64,000 bases of DNA from CAMTUW01 sp947085035 (GTDB lineage: Bacteria; Actinomycetota; Coriobacteriia; Anaerosomatales; PHET01): the NCBI GenBank assembly GCA_947085035.1, contig CAMTUW010000005.1:40020-104019 (forward strand), in the 5' to 3' direction. Of this stretch, positions 47,249 through 56,342 are shown in pieces. The notes under the pieces were generated by a model that was not told where the DNA came from, did no database searches, and saw nothing but the letters and a program-made list of their open reading frames with translations. A program made the translations under genes and the position numbers. How positions within the stretch are numbered: the stretch's first letter is position 1; each line of letters starts with the position of its first letter.

Positions 47249-48586
47249 GTGACCGACAAGACCTCAGCCGAACAGATCCGGCGCCAGATCCTCGCACTCA
47301 CGGCCCAGTACCACGCCGCGCAGTTCGCCGAGAAGCCCGAGTTCGAGCCCGGCGTCTCGCGCGTCCCTTATGCCAGCCGCGTGTTCGACGAGCGCGAACT
47401 GGTGAGCCTGGTCGACTCCTCGCTCGACTTCTGGCTCACCTACGGTCGCTACTCGCGCGACTTCGAGAAGGGCCTTGGCGAGTATCTCGGCATCAAGCAC
47501 ACGCTGCTCGTGAACTCGGGCTCGAGCGCGAACCTGCTCGCGCTGGCAGCGCTCACGAGCGAGCGGCTGGGCGCGCGCAAGCTGAATGCGGGTGATGAGG
47601 TCATCACCGTTGCTGCAGGATTCCCTACGACGGTGGCCCCCATCGTCCAGTACGGCGCGGTGCCGGTCTTCGTGGACGTCGAGCTGGGAACCTACAACAT
47701 CGACGTGGGTCAGCTCGAGGCGGCGCTCTCGCCTCGCACGAAGGCCGTCATGCTCGCGCACACGCTGGGCAACCCGTTCGATATCGATGCCGTACGCGCT
47801 TTCTGCGACGCCAACGACCTGTGGCTCATCGAGGACAACTGCGACGCCCTGGGTGGCGAGTATCGCGGTCGCAAGACCGGCACGTTCGGCGACATCGGGA
47901 CCTCGAGCTTCTACCCGCCGCACCACATGACGATGGGCGAGGGCGGCGCTGTCTACACTGACAACGATGAGTTCGCAGCTATCATGCTGTCGATGCGCGA
48001 CTGGGGTCGGGACTGCATCTGTCCTTCGGGCAAGGACAACCTCTGCGGCAATCGCTTCTCGCAGCGGTTCGGGACGCTGCCGCATGGCTACGACCACAAG
48101 TATGTCTACTCGGAGTTCGGCTTCAACCTCAAGGCTACCGACATGCAGGCCGCCATCGGCGTGGCGCAGCTCGAGAAGCTGCCCGAGTTCACGGCGGCCC
48201 GTAGGCGCAACTACGCGCGGCTGCGTGAGCTGTTGGCGCCGCTCGAGGACGTGCTGGTGATGCCAGAGGCCACAGAAGGTGCCGACCCCAGCTGGTTCGG
48301 CTACCTGATGACTGTGCGTGAGGGCGCCCCGGTCACGCGCGATGAGATTGTGCGTGCGCTTGAGGACGCGAAGGTTCAGACGCGCATGCTGTTCGCCGGC
48401 AACATCGTGCGCCAGCCGGTCTTCGACGCGATGCGCGAGCGCGGCGAGGGCTACCGCGTGGTGGGCGAGCTCACCAACACCGACCGCATCATGCGCGACG
48501 CGTTCTGGATTGGCGTGTATCCGGGTATGAGCGAGGAGATGCTGGTGCATATGGCGGACGTGCTCAAACGAGCGTTCGGCCGCTAG
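47249..48586 (+). CDS. rfbH: CDP-4-keto-6-deoxyglucose 3-dehydrase (RfbH/E1)
   Basis: PMP-dependent [2Fe-2S] enzyme removing the 3-hydroxyl to make 3,6-dideoxyhexoses. About 445 residues: RVPYASRVFDERE, LLVNSGSSANLLAL, AAGFPTTVAPIVQYG, EDNCDALGGEY, and SFYPPHHMTMGEGGAV, where His replaces the PLP lysine of ordinary aminotransferases, as expected for E1. Cysteines in RDCICPSGKDNLCGNRF can ligate the cluster. GTG at 47249 follows GGGAGA. High-GC codon use, unlike rfbF/rfbG. Its usual reductase partner (E3, ddhD) is not seen. Confidence 0.95.
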   Translation: MTDKTSAEQIRRQILALTAQYHAAQFAEKPEFEPGVSRVPYASRVFDERELVSLVDSSLDFWLTYGRYSRDFEKGLGEYLGIKHTLLVNSGSSANLLALAALTSERLGARKLNAGDEVITVAAGFPTTVAPIVQYGAVPVFVDVELGTYNIDVGQLEAALSPRTKAVMLAHTLGNPFDIDAVRAFCDANDLWLIEDNCDALGGEYRGRKTGTFGDIGTSSFYPPHHMTMGEGGAVYTDNDEFAAIMLSMRDWGRDCICPSGKDNLCGNRFSQRFGTLPHGYDHKYVYSEFGFNLKATDMQAAIGVAQLEKLPEFTAARRRNYARLRELLAPLEDVLVMPEATEGADPSWFGYLMTVREGAPVTRDEIVRALEDAKVQTRMLFAGNIVRQPVFDAMRERGEGYRVVGELTNTDRIMRDAFWIGVYPGMSEEMLVHMADVLKRAFGR

Positions 48587-48587
48587 C

Positions 48588-50297
48588 GTGAAGGCCAGCG
48601 ACTACATCGCCGCGTTTCTTGTCGCAAACGGCGTCACCACGGTCTACGAGATGACCGGCGGCATGATCACGCACCTGCTGGACTCCCTGCATCATCGCGA
48701 CGACATCCACATCGTGAGCATGCACCACGAGCAGGGGGCCGCTTTCGCCGCAGAAGCAGGCGCCCGCATGACGGGTGTGCCGGGAGTCGCTATGGCCACC
48801 AGCGGTCCCGGCGCCACGAATCTCATCACCGGAATCGGGAGTTGTTTCTACGACTCCGTGCCAGCCGTCTTCATCACAGGCCAGGTCAACACCGACGAAC
48901 TCCGCGGTGAATCAGGTGTCCGGCAGGCGGGATTCCAGGAGACCGATATCGTCGCGATCGCCTCACCGCTCACCAAGGCGGCGTGGCAGATCACATCGGC
49001 AAGCGAGATCCCCGATATGCTGGCGGCTGCCTTTCGGCTTGCGCTTGAGGGACGTCCCGGTCCGGTTCTGCTCGACATCCCGATGAACCTTCAGCGCGAG
49101 GAGGTCGATGCGCGCCCGGTCGCCCTGGAGTCTGCGTCGGGCTCGGACTCCTGCGATGCCGAAGCGGTCCTTGAGGGCCTGGCCGGTGCAGAGCGACCAC
49201 TCATACTCGCGGGCGGTGGCGTTCGCGCGGCGGGCGCCGTCGCGGTGGTGCGGGAGTTCGCCGAGCTGCTCCAGATTCCGGTGGCAAGCTCTCTTATGGG
49301 CATAGATGCGCTCCCGTATGCGCACCCCTTGCGGGTCGGCCTGATCGGGACCTACGGAAACCGCTGGGCGAATCTCGCTCTCCGAGATGCTGACTGCGTG
49401 CTCGTCTTGGGCGCGCGGCTCGACGTGCGCCAAACGGGGGCCGACACACAGGCCTTCTCGGCCAACAAGACTCTCATTCAAGTCGACGTGGACCCCGCTC
49501 AGCTTGCGTGGCGCATCGACGCGACTCTCAAGGTGCGTGCCGACGTGGCTGATTTCGCGTCGAACGCTCTTGAGTTGGCCCGCGTGCGCGACTGGCCGGA
49601 CTGGTCGGGATGGCGTGAAGCGATCGCCGGTCACGCGATCGCATCGCCTGACACGGGCGAGCTTGCCAACGCAACCGGGATCAACCCCGCAAAGGTCATG
49701 CACGCCCTGTCAGCGCAGGGGCGCGCAGCCTCGGCTTTCGTGGCCGATGTCGGCCAGAATCAGATGTGGGCGGCGCAGTCGTTGCGGCTGGGCGAGGCAC
49801 AGCGCTTCCTCACGTCGGGCGGCATGGGGGCGATGGGTTTCGCGCTGCCTGCTGCAATCGGAGCAGCGCTCGCAGCGCCCGGAAAGCCAGTCGTGGCGAT
49901 CACGGGCGATGGCGGCATGCAGGTCAACATCCAAGAGCTCGAAACGATCGCGCGACTGAAACTGCCAATCAAGATCGTTGTGCTCAACAACGAGTGTCTG
50001 GGTATGGTGCGGCAGTTCCAAGACGAGCTGTTCGAATCACGGTATCAGTCCACGGTCTGGGGTTACGGGGCACCTGATTTCGTTGCGGTCTCTGAGGCGT
50101 ACGGCATTCATGCACGCGGGGTCGCGGACGCCGCAGAAGTGGATGAGGCGCTTGCGTGGCTCATGCGTGATCCTGCCGCGCCGGGGCTTCTCGAGATCAT
50201 GCTCGACACGAACACCTGCGTCAGGCCTAAAGTGCCCTTCGGCAACCCGGTCTACGTGATGGACCCGCCGCCGACTGGCGAGCCGGGCCGTGGGTAG
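48588..50297 (+). CDS. ThDP-dependent enzyme of acetolactate-synthase type, YerE-like
   Basis: 569 residues with the full acetohydroxyacid-synthase fold: catalytic Glu48 in MHHEQGAAFAAEAGARM, ATSGPGATNLITGI, a central FAD/nucleotide-like domain, and the ThDP motif GDGGMQVNIQELETIARLKLP ending in VVLNN. Directly after rfbF-G-H it is unlikely to serve branched amino acids; YerE in Yersinia uses this fold to add a two-carbon unit from pyruvate to CDP-4-keto-3,6-dideoxyglucose during yersiniose synthesis. That role is inferred from context. No small regulatory subunit follows. GTG start one base after rfbH. Confidence 0.82.
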   Translation: MKASDYIAAFLVANGVTTVYEMTGGMITHLLDSLHHRDDIHIVSMHHEQGAAFAAEAGARMTGVPGVAMATSGPGATNLITGIGSCFYDSVPAVFITGQVNTDELRGESGVRQAGFQETDIVAIASPLTKAAWQITSASEIPDMLAAAFRLALEGRPGPVLLDIPMNLQREEVDARPVALESASGSDSCDAEAVLEGLAGAERPLILAGGGVRAAGAVAVVREFAELLQIPVASSLMGIDALPYAHPLRVGLIGTYGNRWANLALRDADCVLVLGARLDVRQTGADTQAFSANKTLIQVDVDPAQLAWRIDATLKVRADVADFASNALELARVRDWPDWSGWREAIAGHAIASPDTGELANATGINPAKVMHALSAQGRAASAFVADVGQNQMWAAQSLRLGEAQRFLTSGGMGAMGFALPAAIGAALAAPGKPVVAITGDGGMQVNIQELETIARLKLPIKIVVLNNECLGMVRQFQDELFESRYQSTVWGYGAPDFVAVSEAYGIHARGVADAAEVDEALAWLMRDPAAPGLLEIMLDTNTCVRPKVPFGNPVYVMDPPPTGEPGRG

Positions 50298-50301
50298 TCG
50301 C

Positions 50302-51243
50302 ATGAGCATCGCGATCCTCGGTGCTACCGGACACGTGGGGAAGTGCCTCACCTCCGCTTTGCTCGCCACCGCTGACCATGAAGTCACCGCAGTTGTGCGG
50401 GATGTCAGGCGCGCTGAAGACTTCTTGGCAACTCAGCCAGGTGGCTCACGGTGCAAGACGGCTTCGTTTGAGGAGTTCGCGCTGCGCGAGTATGACGCGG
50501 TTGTGAACTGTGTTGGCGTTGGCTCGCCCCTCGGCGTGATTTCGGAAGGGGCAGCGATCTTCTCGCTCACCGAGCGTTTCGACCAAGTGGTGTTCGACTA
50601 CCTTGATCGACGACCTGACACACGTTGCATCTCGTTCAGCAGCGGCGCGGCCTACTGCGGTGATTTCGTCGAACCCGTCTCGGAGGCCACGCCAGCGTCC
50701 GTTCCGGTGAACAGGATTCAGCCAAGTGACTACTACGGTGTTGCCAAGCTCGCCTCCGAGTTGCGACATCGCGCCGCGCAGCAGCTCGCCATCGTCGACT
50801 TCAGGCTGTTCGGCCTGTTCTCTCGCAACATCGATCTTGATGCGGGATTCTTCATGGGCGACGTCTTCCGTGCGATTGCGAACAGCGAGACGCTCGAGGT
50901 AGGCCCCGAGCAGATGGCGAGAGACTACATCGCGCCGTGCGATATGGCCGCGCTGCTGCTCAAGGTGTTGGACGCCTCTCCGTGCAACGAGGTCATCGAT
51001 CTGTACAGCGCTGCACCCGTCACGAAGTTCGAAGTGCTCGACCGATTCTCTGAGAGGTATGGGTTAGCATACGAAGTGCTACACACTCCAGCTACGAGTA
51101 TGGCGACCGGTTTGAAGCCCAACTACTTCTCCACCAATCGACGCGCGGCAACCTTCGGGTACGAGCCTACGCGGACGTCACTTCAGACCCTGAGCGAAGA
51201 GATCGATGCACTTCTGGACCTAAGAGGGGGCGGTCGCAGGTGA
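50302..51243 (+). CDS. NAD-dependent epimerase/dehydratase-family protein
   Basis: 313 residues, extended-SDR fold: AILGATGHVGKCL at the N-terminus, VVNCVGVGSPLG, SFSSGAAYCG, and YYGVAKLASE (YxxxK). It probably reduces or epimerises the CDP-sugar left by the YerE-like enzyme, in the position of YerF; substrate not provable. ATG at 50302 is preferred; GTG 50290 overlaps the preceding gene. The stop overlaps the following GT2 gene. Confidence 0.8.
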   Translation: MSIAILGATGHVGKCLTSALLATADHEVTAVVRDVRRAEDFLATQPGGSRCKTASFEEFALREYDAVVNCVGVGSPLGVISEGAAIFSLTERFDQVVFDYLDRRPDTRCISFSSGAAYCGDFVEPVSEATPASVPVNRIQPSDYYGVAKLASELRHRAAQQLAIVDFRLFGLFSRNIDLDAGFFMGDVFRAIANSETLEVGPEQMARDYIAPCDMAALLLKVLDASPCNEVIDLYSAAPVTKFEVLDRFSERYGLAYEVLHTPATSMATGLKPNYFSTNRRAATFGYEPTRTSLQTLSEEIDALLDLRGGGRR

Positions 51244-52187
51244 GCGATTCACCGAAGCGTGCACTGATATCGATCGTCACGCCCGCCTACAACGAGCAGG
51301 ACAACATCGCTGAGCTCGCTCGTCGTTTGCGGCTGATATTCACGTCCGAGTCCGCCTATGACTTCGAGATCGTCTTCGTCGACAACGGATCGACCGACGG
51401 CACATGGGCGCTGGTGGGGGCCGAGGCAGCGGTAGACTCCCGTTTTCGCGGAGTCCAGCTGGCTCGGAACTTCAAGACCGATGGCGGGTTGACCGCCGGC
51501 TTGGCCTACGCGACAGGCGACGCTGCAGTTCTGATGTGCGCGGACCTACAGGATCCGCCGGAGGTGATACCGGCTTTCCTCCGCAAGTGGGAGGAGGGCT
51601 ACGAGAATGTCTACGGAGTCGTGACCAGGCGTCATGGCAGCAGCGCACTGCGCCGGTTCAACTCACAGTTGTTCTACACAGTTATCAACAGGTTGACCGG
51701 GGGAGTTTTCCCGCGAAACGTGAGCGACTTTCGGCTGGTTGACCGTCGCGTGTACGAAACCATCAACGCTATGAAGGAGCACAATCGCTTCATGCGCGGG
51801 ATGTTCTTCTGGGTGGGATTCCGCTCAGTGGGCGTGGAACACGAGCGTCCTGCGCGGTTCGCCGGGGAGTCGAAGGCGAACACCGCGCATGTGGTCGGCC
51901 TAGCGATCAAAGGCATCCTTTCGTACTCATACCTACCGCTGCGCTTCATCACATATATGGGCCTGGCGGTCAGCGCGCTTGCATTCCTCTTTCTGTTCTA
52001 CACGGTATACAGAGCAGTGTTTCACGGAGTCCCGTTCGCCGGCTTCGGTTCCATCATGGGCGTCATGTTGCTGATGTTCGGTTTCCTGTTCACGATGTTG
52101 GGCGTCGTGGCCGAGTACATCGGTCTCATCTATGAGGAGGTCAAGCAGCGGCCGAGCTTCGTCGTGCGGGAGACGATCGGTCTGTGA
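51240..52187 (+). CDS. GtrB-type polyprenyl-phosphate glycosyltransferase
   Basis: GT2 family, dolichyl-phosphate-mannose-synthase type: SIVTPAYNEQDNIAELARRL, IVFVDNGSTDGTW, CADLQDPPEVIP (D-x-D-like), and FRLVDRRVYETI, then two C-terminal membrane segments (about residues 238-262 and 270-295). It loads a sugar on undecaprenyl phosphate on the inner face; the next gene encodes the GtrA partner. Overlapping starts and stops tie it to both neighbours. Confidence 0.92.
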   Translation: MSDSPKRALISIVTPAYNEQDNIAELARRLRLIFTSESAYDFEIVFVDNGSTDGTWALVGAEAAVDSRFRGVQLARNFKTDGGLTAGLAYATGDAAVLMCADLQDPPEVIPAFLRKWEEGYENVYGVVTRRHGSSALRRFNSQLFYTVINRLTGGVFPRNVSDFRLVDRRVYETINAMKEHNRFMRGMFFWVGFRSVGVEHERPARFAGESKANTAHVVGLAIKGILSYSYLPLRFITYMGLAVSALAFLFLFYTVYRAVFHGVPFAGFGSIMGVMLLMFGFLFTMLGVVAEYIGLIYEEVKQRPSFVVRETIGL

Positions 52188-52675
52188 GCGACGGTCGGGC
52201 GCCTCTGCGCTCCCTCTACGACGTTCACGGCGAGAAGCTTCGTTACCTGATCTCAGGGGCGTGGAACACCGCGTTCGGGTATGGCCTGTTCGTTGGCGCT
52301 CTGTATGTGTTGCGGCCCGTCTTGGCCCCCATCGCTCAATCCAGCACCCCGTGGCTCGCGCTTCTTGGCGAGAACTACTACCTGCTGGTGAGCTGGCTCT
52401 CCTGGATCTTGGCCGTGGTCCAGAGCACGGCTGTGATGAAGTACCTCGTCTTCCGAAAGCCGGGTCACCTATGGAAGCAGGTGGGCAAAGCCTACCTCGT
52501 CTACCTGCCGGCACAAGCGCTGAGTTCGCTCATCTTGTGGATAATGGTCGAGGTGGCTGGCACGCGCCCCGAGCTGGGCCAACTCGTAGCGGTCTTCGTC
52601 ACGGTGATCTTCAGCTACTTCGGTCACAAGTACTTCACCTTCAGCACTCCCGGAGATCCGCTGAGTCATCGATGA
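52184..52675 (+). CDS. GtrA-family membrane protein
   Basis: 163 residues with four hydrophobic segments; KLRYLISGAWNTAFGYGLFV and VMKYLVFRK plus FSYFGHKYFTF are standard GtrA features. GtrA proteins are thought to flip the undecaprenyl-phosphate-sugar made by GtrB. GTG at 52184 overlaps gtrB; the stop overlaps the next ATG. Confidence 0.92.
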   Translation: MSDGRAPLRSLYDVHGEKLRYLISGAWNTAFGYGLFVGALYVLRPVLAPIAQSSTPWLALLGENYYLLVSWLSWILAVVQSTAVMKYLVFRKPGHLWKQVGKAYLVYLPAQALSSLILWIMVEVAGTRPELGQLVAVFVTVIFSYFGHKYFTFSTPGDPLSHR

Positions 52676-54156
52676 TGACTCACGACCCTTCTGAGATTAT
52701 GCTTGGGGGCCAATCGCCACCAGGCAGGTCTCGAGACGAAAGGTCATGCGTGGATAACCCACCGAGCCAAGGCCAGCCCACGCTGCGCGAGCGACTTTTC
52801 GCGGTCTGGTTTCCACTGGCGATGTGTGGCGCGGGGGTGCTGCTTACCGCAGTGACTCTGATCGTCTTCGGTGACCACGTGGCTCTCCGTGCGCTCCTGG
52901 CGGGAGTCATGCCACTTGCGTGGGTGGGTGCCGTGACGGCAGTAGCAGGTTGGCGCCGGGAATCCCTGCCCGCACACACGCTCCGGTGGCTGTGGCTCAT
53001 TGTCGTAATCGGGGCGATCACGAACATCGCCATCCCTCTGGCGACCCGCGGAGCGAGTCTGTCGACGTTCGTGCCAGTCATCGACGTTCCGGGGATCGAC
53101 TTCCGGGAGGGCCTCTATAAGCCGGGCCTAGCTTTCTCCAATGAATTGAGCATCTGGCCCCCGTTCACCCTTGTGGTGGGCTGGCTGTTCGCGCGTCTTG
53201 GCGCGACGCTCGGATATGCGGCGCACCTCGTCTTGTTGCTCGTGGCAGCTGCCGCATCGGTGATGATGAGCTCTGACTTGGTCTCGCGTGTGGTCCCGAG
53301 TGCGCGCGGCGAGGAACGGCATATCCTCCGAGGGCGCGTACTGGCTCTCACTGGCTTCTGGTTCGCTGTCTCGTACGGGCTAATCTTCGAACTGGAGAGA
53401 GGCAACGCCAACCTGTACGCGCTCGCCTTCTCGCTACTCTGCGTCGTACTCGTTCTGAAGTACCCGGAGTCCGCGTGGTTTCCTGCAATCGCACTCGCCA
53501 TCGCGGTGAACCTGAAGGTCTATCCGGCGGTCCTTGCCGTGCTCCTTCTGTGGCGCTATCGCTGGCGCGCGCTTCTACCACTGATTGCGACGAACCTCGT
53601 CCTGCTTCTGGTCACTGGTCCCAAGAACGCGATCCTCTTCCTAGAGGGGCTGCGCGCTTTCGGGGCGAAGCCGTTCCTGTGGGCGGGCAATCACTCCGCA
53701 GCCGGGTTCGCGTTCACGCTGTCGGACACGTTCGGCATCAGTAGTCCGTGGATTGAGAGCCTCCTGCTGCTGGTGCCGATACTGCTGTGGGCTGCTACGG
53801 CGGCGGTCATCATGCGATCCGGATGGAGCGAGCCCAAGGCGGTCATTCTGTCCGCTGCATGTTTTCCGCTGATGAACGTGATCCCATCGGTGGGTCACGA
53901 CTACAAGCTCATTCTGACGCTGCTCCCGCTTTCTGTACTCGGGGCCTTCTTCCTGTCGGCACCGGAGGCCCACGATTGGCGGAGGAACGCCATCTTCGCG
54001 TGCCTTGGGCTGGGACTTGTCATGATTGGAAGGTCGACGCTTCTGATCGCACCAACCGCGCTCGCTAGCAAGTATCCGCTGATCGTCCTGCTCCAGGTGC
54101 TTCTCCTTTGTGCGCTCTATGTCTTTCGCAAGGCGGATAGGGAGGAGGCAGAATGA
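52672..54156 (+). CDS. GT-C membrane glycosyltransferase, GT87/DUF2029-like
   Basis: About 494 residues with ten or more hydrophobic segments. The stretch FELERGNANLYALAFSLL and, later, NLKVYPAVLAVLLLW are hallmarks of GT87 mannosyltransferase-like proteins that use polyprenyl-phosphate sugars outside the membrane. An Asp-containing first external loop (VIDVPGIDFREGLY) is in the expected catalytic place. ATG at 52672 overlaps the gtrA stop; 52675 and 52699 are alternatives. It may use the sugar delivered by GtrB/GtrA. Confidence 0.83.
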   Translation: MMTHDPSEIMLGGQSPPGRSRDERSCVDNPPSQGQPTLRERLFAVWFPLAMCGAGVLLTAVTLIVFGDHVALRALLAGVMPLAWVGAVTAVAGWRRESLPAHTLRWLWLIVVIGAITNIAIPLATRGASLSTFVPVIDVPGIDFREGLYKPGLAFSNELSIWPPFTLVVGWLFARLGATLGYAAHLVLLLVAAAASVMMSSDLVSRVVPSARGEERHILRGRVLALTGFWFAVSYGLIFELERGNANLYALAFSLLCVVLVLKYPESAWFPAIALAIAVNLKVYPAVLAVLLLWRYRWRALLPLIATNLVLLLVTGPKNAILFLEGLRAFGAKPFLWAGNHSAAGFAFTLSDTFGISSPWIESLLLLVPILLWAATAAVIMRSGWSEPKAVILSAACFPLMNVIPSVGHDYKLILTLLPLSVLGAFFLSAPEAHDWRRNAIFACLGLGLVMIGRSTLLIAPTALASKYPLIVLLQVLLLCALYVFRKADREEAE

Positions 54157-54947
54157 AGCGGCTTCTCAGGCGTGTCAGTAGTTCGCTCGCCATTTTCGGC
54201 ATCGATCTCGCGAAGACTGCGCGCTCGCTGCGCGGGTTGCCCTCCTATGCGCGCGACCGACGGATGCTGAAGCGACAGATGGCGGAGTCGAGGGGCGAGT
54301 TCCCGTTCGGCAGAGCGTATCCGTGCCTCGAGGATCGCTACTTGGACAGCGGGACGGCCAAGGGCCACTATTTCCACCAGGACCTGCTCGTGGCTCGAAG
54401 GATCCATGCGAGCAACCCGCGGATACATGTTGACGTCGGTTCGAGCGTCGAGGGCTTCGTCGCCCACGTGGCATCGTTTCGCCCGATCGAGGTGTTCGAC
54501 ATCCGCCCTTTGTCCGTCAGTGTGCCGAACATCAAGTTCGTGCAGGCAGACCTGATGGCGACCATCCCCGAGGAGCAGGTCGGTTACTGTGACTCGCTGT
54601 CGTGCCTGCACGCGCTTGAGCACTTCGGGCTGGGGCGATACGGGGACCCGATTGACTACGCGGGTCATCTTCGGGGCTTGGACAACCTCGGGCACATGCT
54701 CCAGAAGGGTGGGAGTCTCTACCTCTCGGTCCCCATCGGTCCCCAGCGAATCGAGTTCAACGCGCACCGTGTGTTCTCGGTCGTGTACCTGCTGGATTTG
54801 CTAGCCGCTGACTACCGTCTCGACCGGTTCTCATTTGTTGACGACCATGGTGATCTGCACGAGGGCGTCGATATGCACGCGACCGGAATCGCCAACAGCT
54901 TCGGCTGTACTTTCGGGTGCGGAATCTTCGAACTCACCAAGCTCTGA
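54153..54947 (+). CDS. DUF268 domain protein
   Basis: 264 residues. The core HVDVGSSVEGFVAHVASFRP, FVQADLM, CDSLSCLHALEHFGLGRYGD and YLSVPIGPQRIEFNAHRVF matches DUF268, found in bacterial polysaccharide clusters and some animals. The order of blocks looks like a methyltransferase-like Rossmann fold, but no function is established. ATG overlaps the preceding stop. A TACAAT -10-like box (55008-55013) in the following gap may start a new transcript at ugd. Confidence 0.8.
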   Translation: MKRLLRRVSSSLAIFGIDLAKTARSLRGLPSYARDRRMLKRQMAESRGEFPFGRAYPCLEDRYLDSGTAKGHYFHQDLLVARRIHASNPRIHVDVGSSVEGFVAHVASFRPIEVFDIRPLSVSVPNIKFVQADLMATIPEEQVGYCDSLSCLHALEHFGLGRYGDPIDYAGHLRGLDNLGHMLQKGGSLYLSVPIGPQRIEFNAHRVFSVVYLLDLLAADYRLDRFSFVDDHGDLHEGVDMHATGIANSFGCTFGCGIFELTKL

Positions 54948-55041
54948 GTCGCACTTGCGCTGGCCGCAACGGCGGCGGGGGCAGCGCGTGGCTACCACGT
55001 CTGCTGGTACAATCGCCACGCCAATCTTGAGAGGATGAAAC

Positions 55042-56313
55042 ATGCGGGTGTGCGTTCTGGGCGCGGGCTACGTTGGGCTTGTGACGGGGGCGTGCCTCGC
55101 CGCGTCGGGTCACGGCGTAAGGGTTCTTGACGTGGACCTAGCGCGCGTTGAGACGCTGCAAGGCGGTCAATCGCCTATCTACGAACCAGGTCTTGACGAT
55201 TTAGTCAGGTCTGGGATCGCGTCGGGCAATCTCGTCTTTGATGCGATGCCACGGGGTCTTGAGAAGGCGGAAATCATCGTCGTGGCCGTGGGGACTCCGT
55301 CGACGGCGATGGGAGCGGCCGACCTCTCGTATGTACGTTCAGCAATGGAGGAAGTGGCTCACCGTGCCGCACGCGGAACCACTGTCGTGATGAAATCGAC
55401 CGTGCCCCCTGGCACCGGCGCTTCCCTTTCCGCGAATTACTTAGAGGGTACGGGAATCGGATATGTCTCGAATCCGGAGTTCTTGCGCGAGGGGAATGCA
55501 ATCTCGGATTGGTTCAATACCGATCGAGTGGTGATCGGTGCGACCGACCCAGATCTCGCCGAAGCCGTCAGGGCCCTGTACGCCGGAATTGACACAGTTT
55601 TTCTCGAGTGTGACGTAAACAGTGCCGAGATGATCAAGTACGCATCCAACGCGTTTCTCGCCACGAAGATATCCTTCATCAATGAGGTCGCCAGGCTGTG
55701 CGACCGTGTTGGTGCCAACGTACAAGACGTCGCACGCGGGCTGGGGCTCGATTCGCGTATTGGAGCCTCGTTCCTGAACGCCGGTATCGGTTACGGCGGA
55801 TCCTGTTTTCCGAAAGACACGCGAGCGCTGGACTACCTCTCCGCTTCAAATGGTTACGATTTTCACCTTCTGAAAGCGGTCATTGAGGTGAATGCTCGGC
55901 AGCGGTTGCTCCCCGTCATGGTGCTGACTGAACGGTTGGGTAAGTTGGTGGGGGCTGAGATCGCTGTGCTTGGACTGACCTTCAAGCCCGGAACCGACGA
56001 TACGAGGGAATCCCCTGGGCTCGATGTCGCGCGCATGTTGGCGGTCGAGGGCGCATCCGTTAGAGGACATGACCCCATCGGGGTCGTCGCTTCAGAGCAC
56101 GGTTTTGTGCAGGCCGAGAGCATCGCTGAGGCACTTAGGGGAGCGGATGCTTGCGTTGTCGCGGTCGAGTGGCCGGACTATGCAGATATTGCATGGTCCG
56201 ATGTCGCATCGCTGATGCGGGCTGGCGCGGTCGTCTTCGACGGGCGCAACTGTCTCGATCGCTCGGCGATAGAAACGGCGGGACTCGAGTACATCGGTGT
56301 CGGAGTGCCCTAG
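55042..56313 (+). CDS. ugd: UDP-glucose 6-dehydrogenase
   Basis: Oxidises UDP-glucose to UDP-glucuronate. 423 residues: VCVLGAGYVGLVTGACLA, IYEPGLDDLV, VVAVGTPS, KSTVPPGTG, NPEFLREGNAI, EMIKYASNAFLATKISFINE and catalytic Cys255 in GYGGSCFPKDTRAL, then LGLTFKPGTDDTRESP. ATG at 55042 has GAGAGGA upstream. Uses GalU product; its product feeds the UDP-xylose synthase on the opposite strand at 59172. Confidence 0.95.
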   Translation: MRVCVLGAGYVGLVTGACLAASGHGVRVLDVDLARVETLQGGQSPIYEPGLDDLVRSGIASGNLVFDAMPRGLEKAEIIVVAVGTPSTAMGAADLSYVRSAMEEVAHRAARGTTVVMKSTVPPGTGASLSANYLEGTGIGYVSNPEFLREGNAISDWFNTDRVVIGATDPDLAEAVRALYAGIDTVFLECDVNSAEMIKYASNAFLATKISFINEVARLCDRVGANVQDVARGLGLDSRIGASFLNAGIGYGGSCFPKDTRALDYLSASNGYDFHLLKAVIEVNARQRLLPVMVLTERLGKLVGAEIAVLGLTFKPGTDDTRESPGLDVARMLAVEGASVRGHDPIGVVASEHGFVQAESIAEALRGADACVVAVEWPDYADIAWSDVASLMRAGAVVFDGRNCLDRSAIETAGLEYIGVGVP

Positions 56314-56342
56314 CGGGCGTATGATGCGGATGGGCGCAACTC

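Noticed and set aside
47264..48550. 428-codon reverse ORF opposite rfbH
   Set aside because: Shadow frame; rfbH has all family motifs including the His that replaces the PLP lysine.
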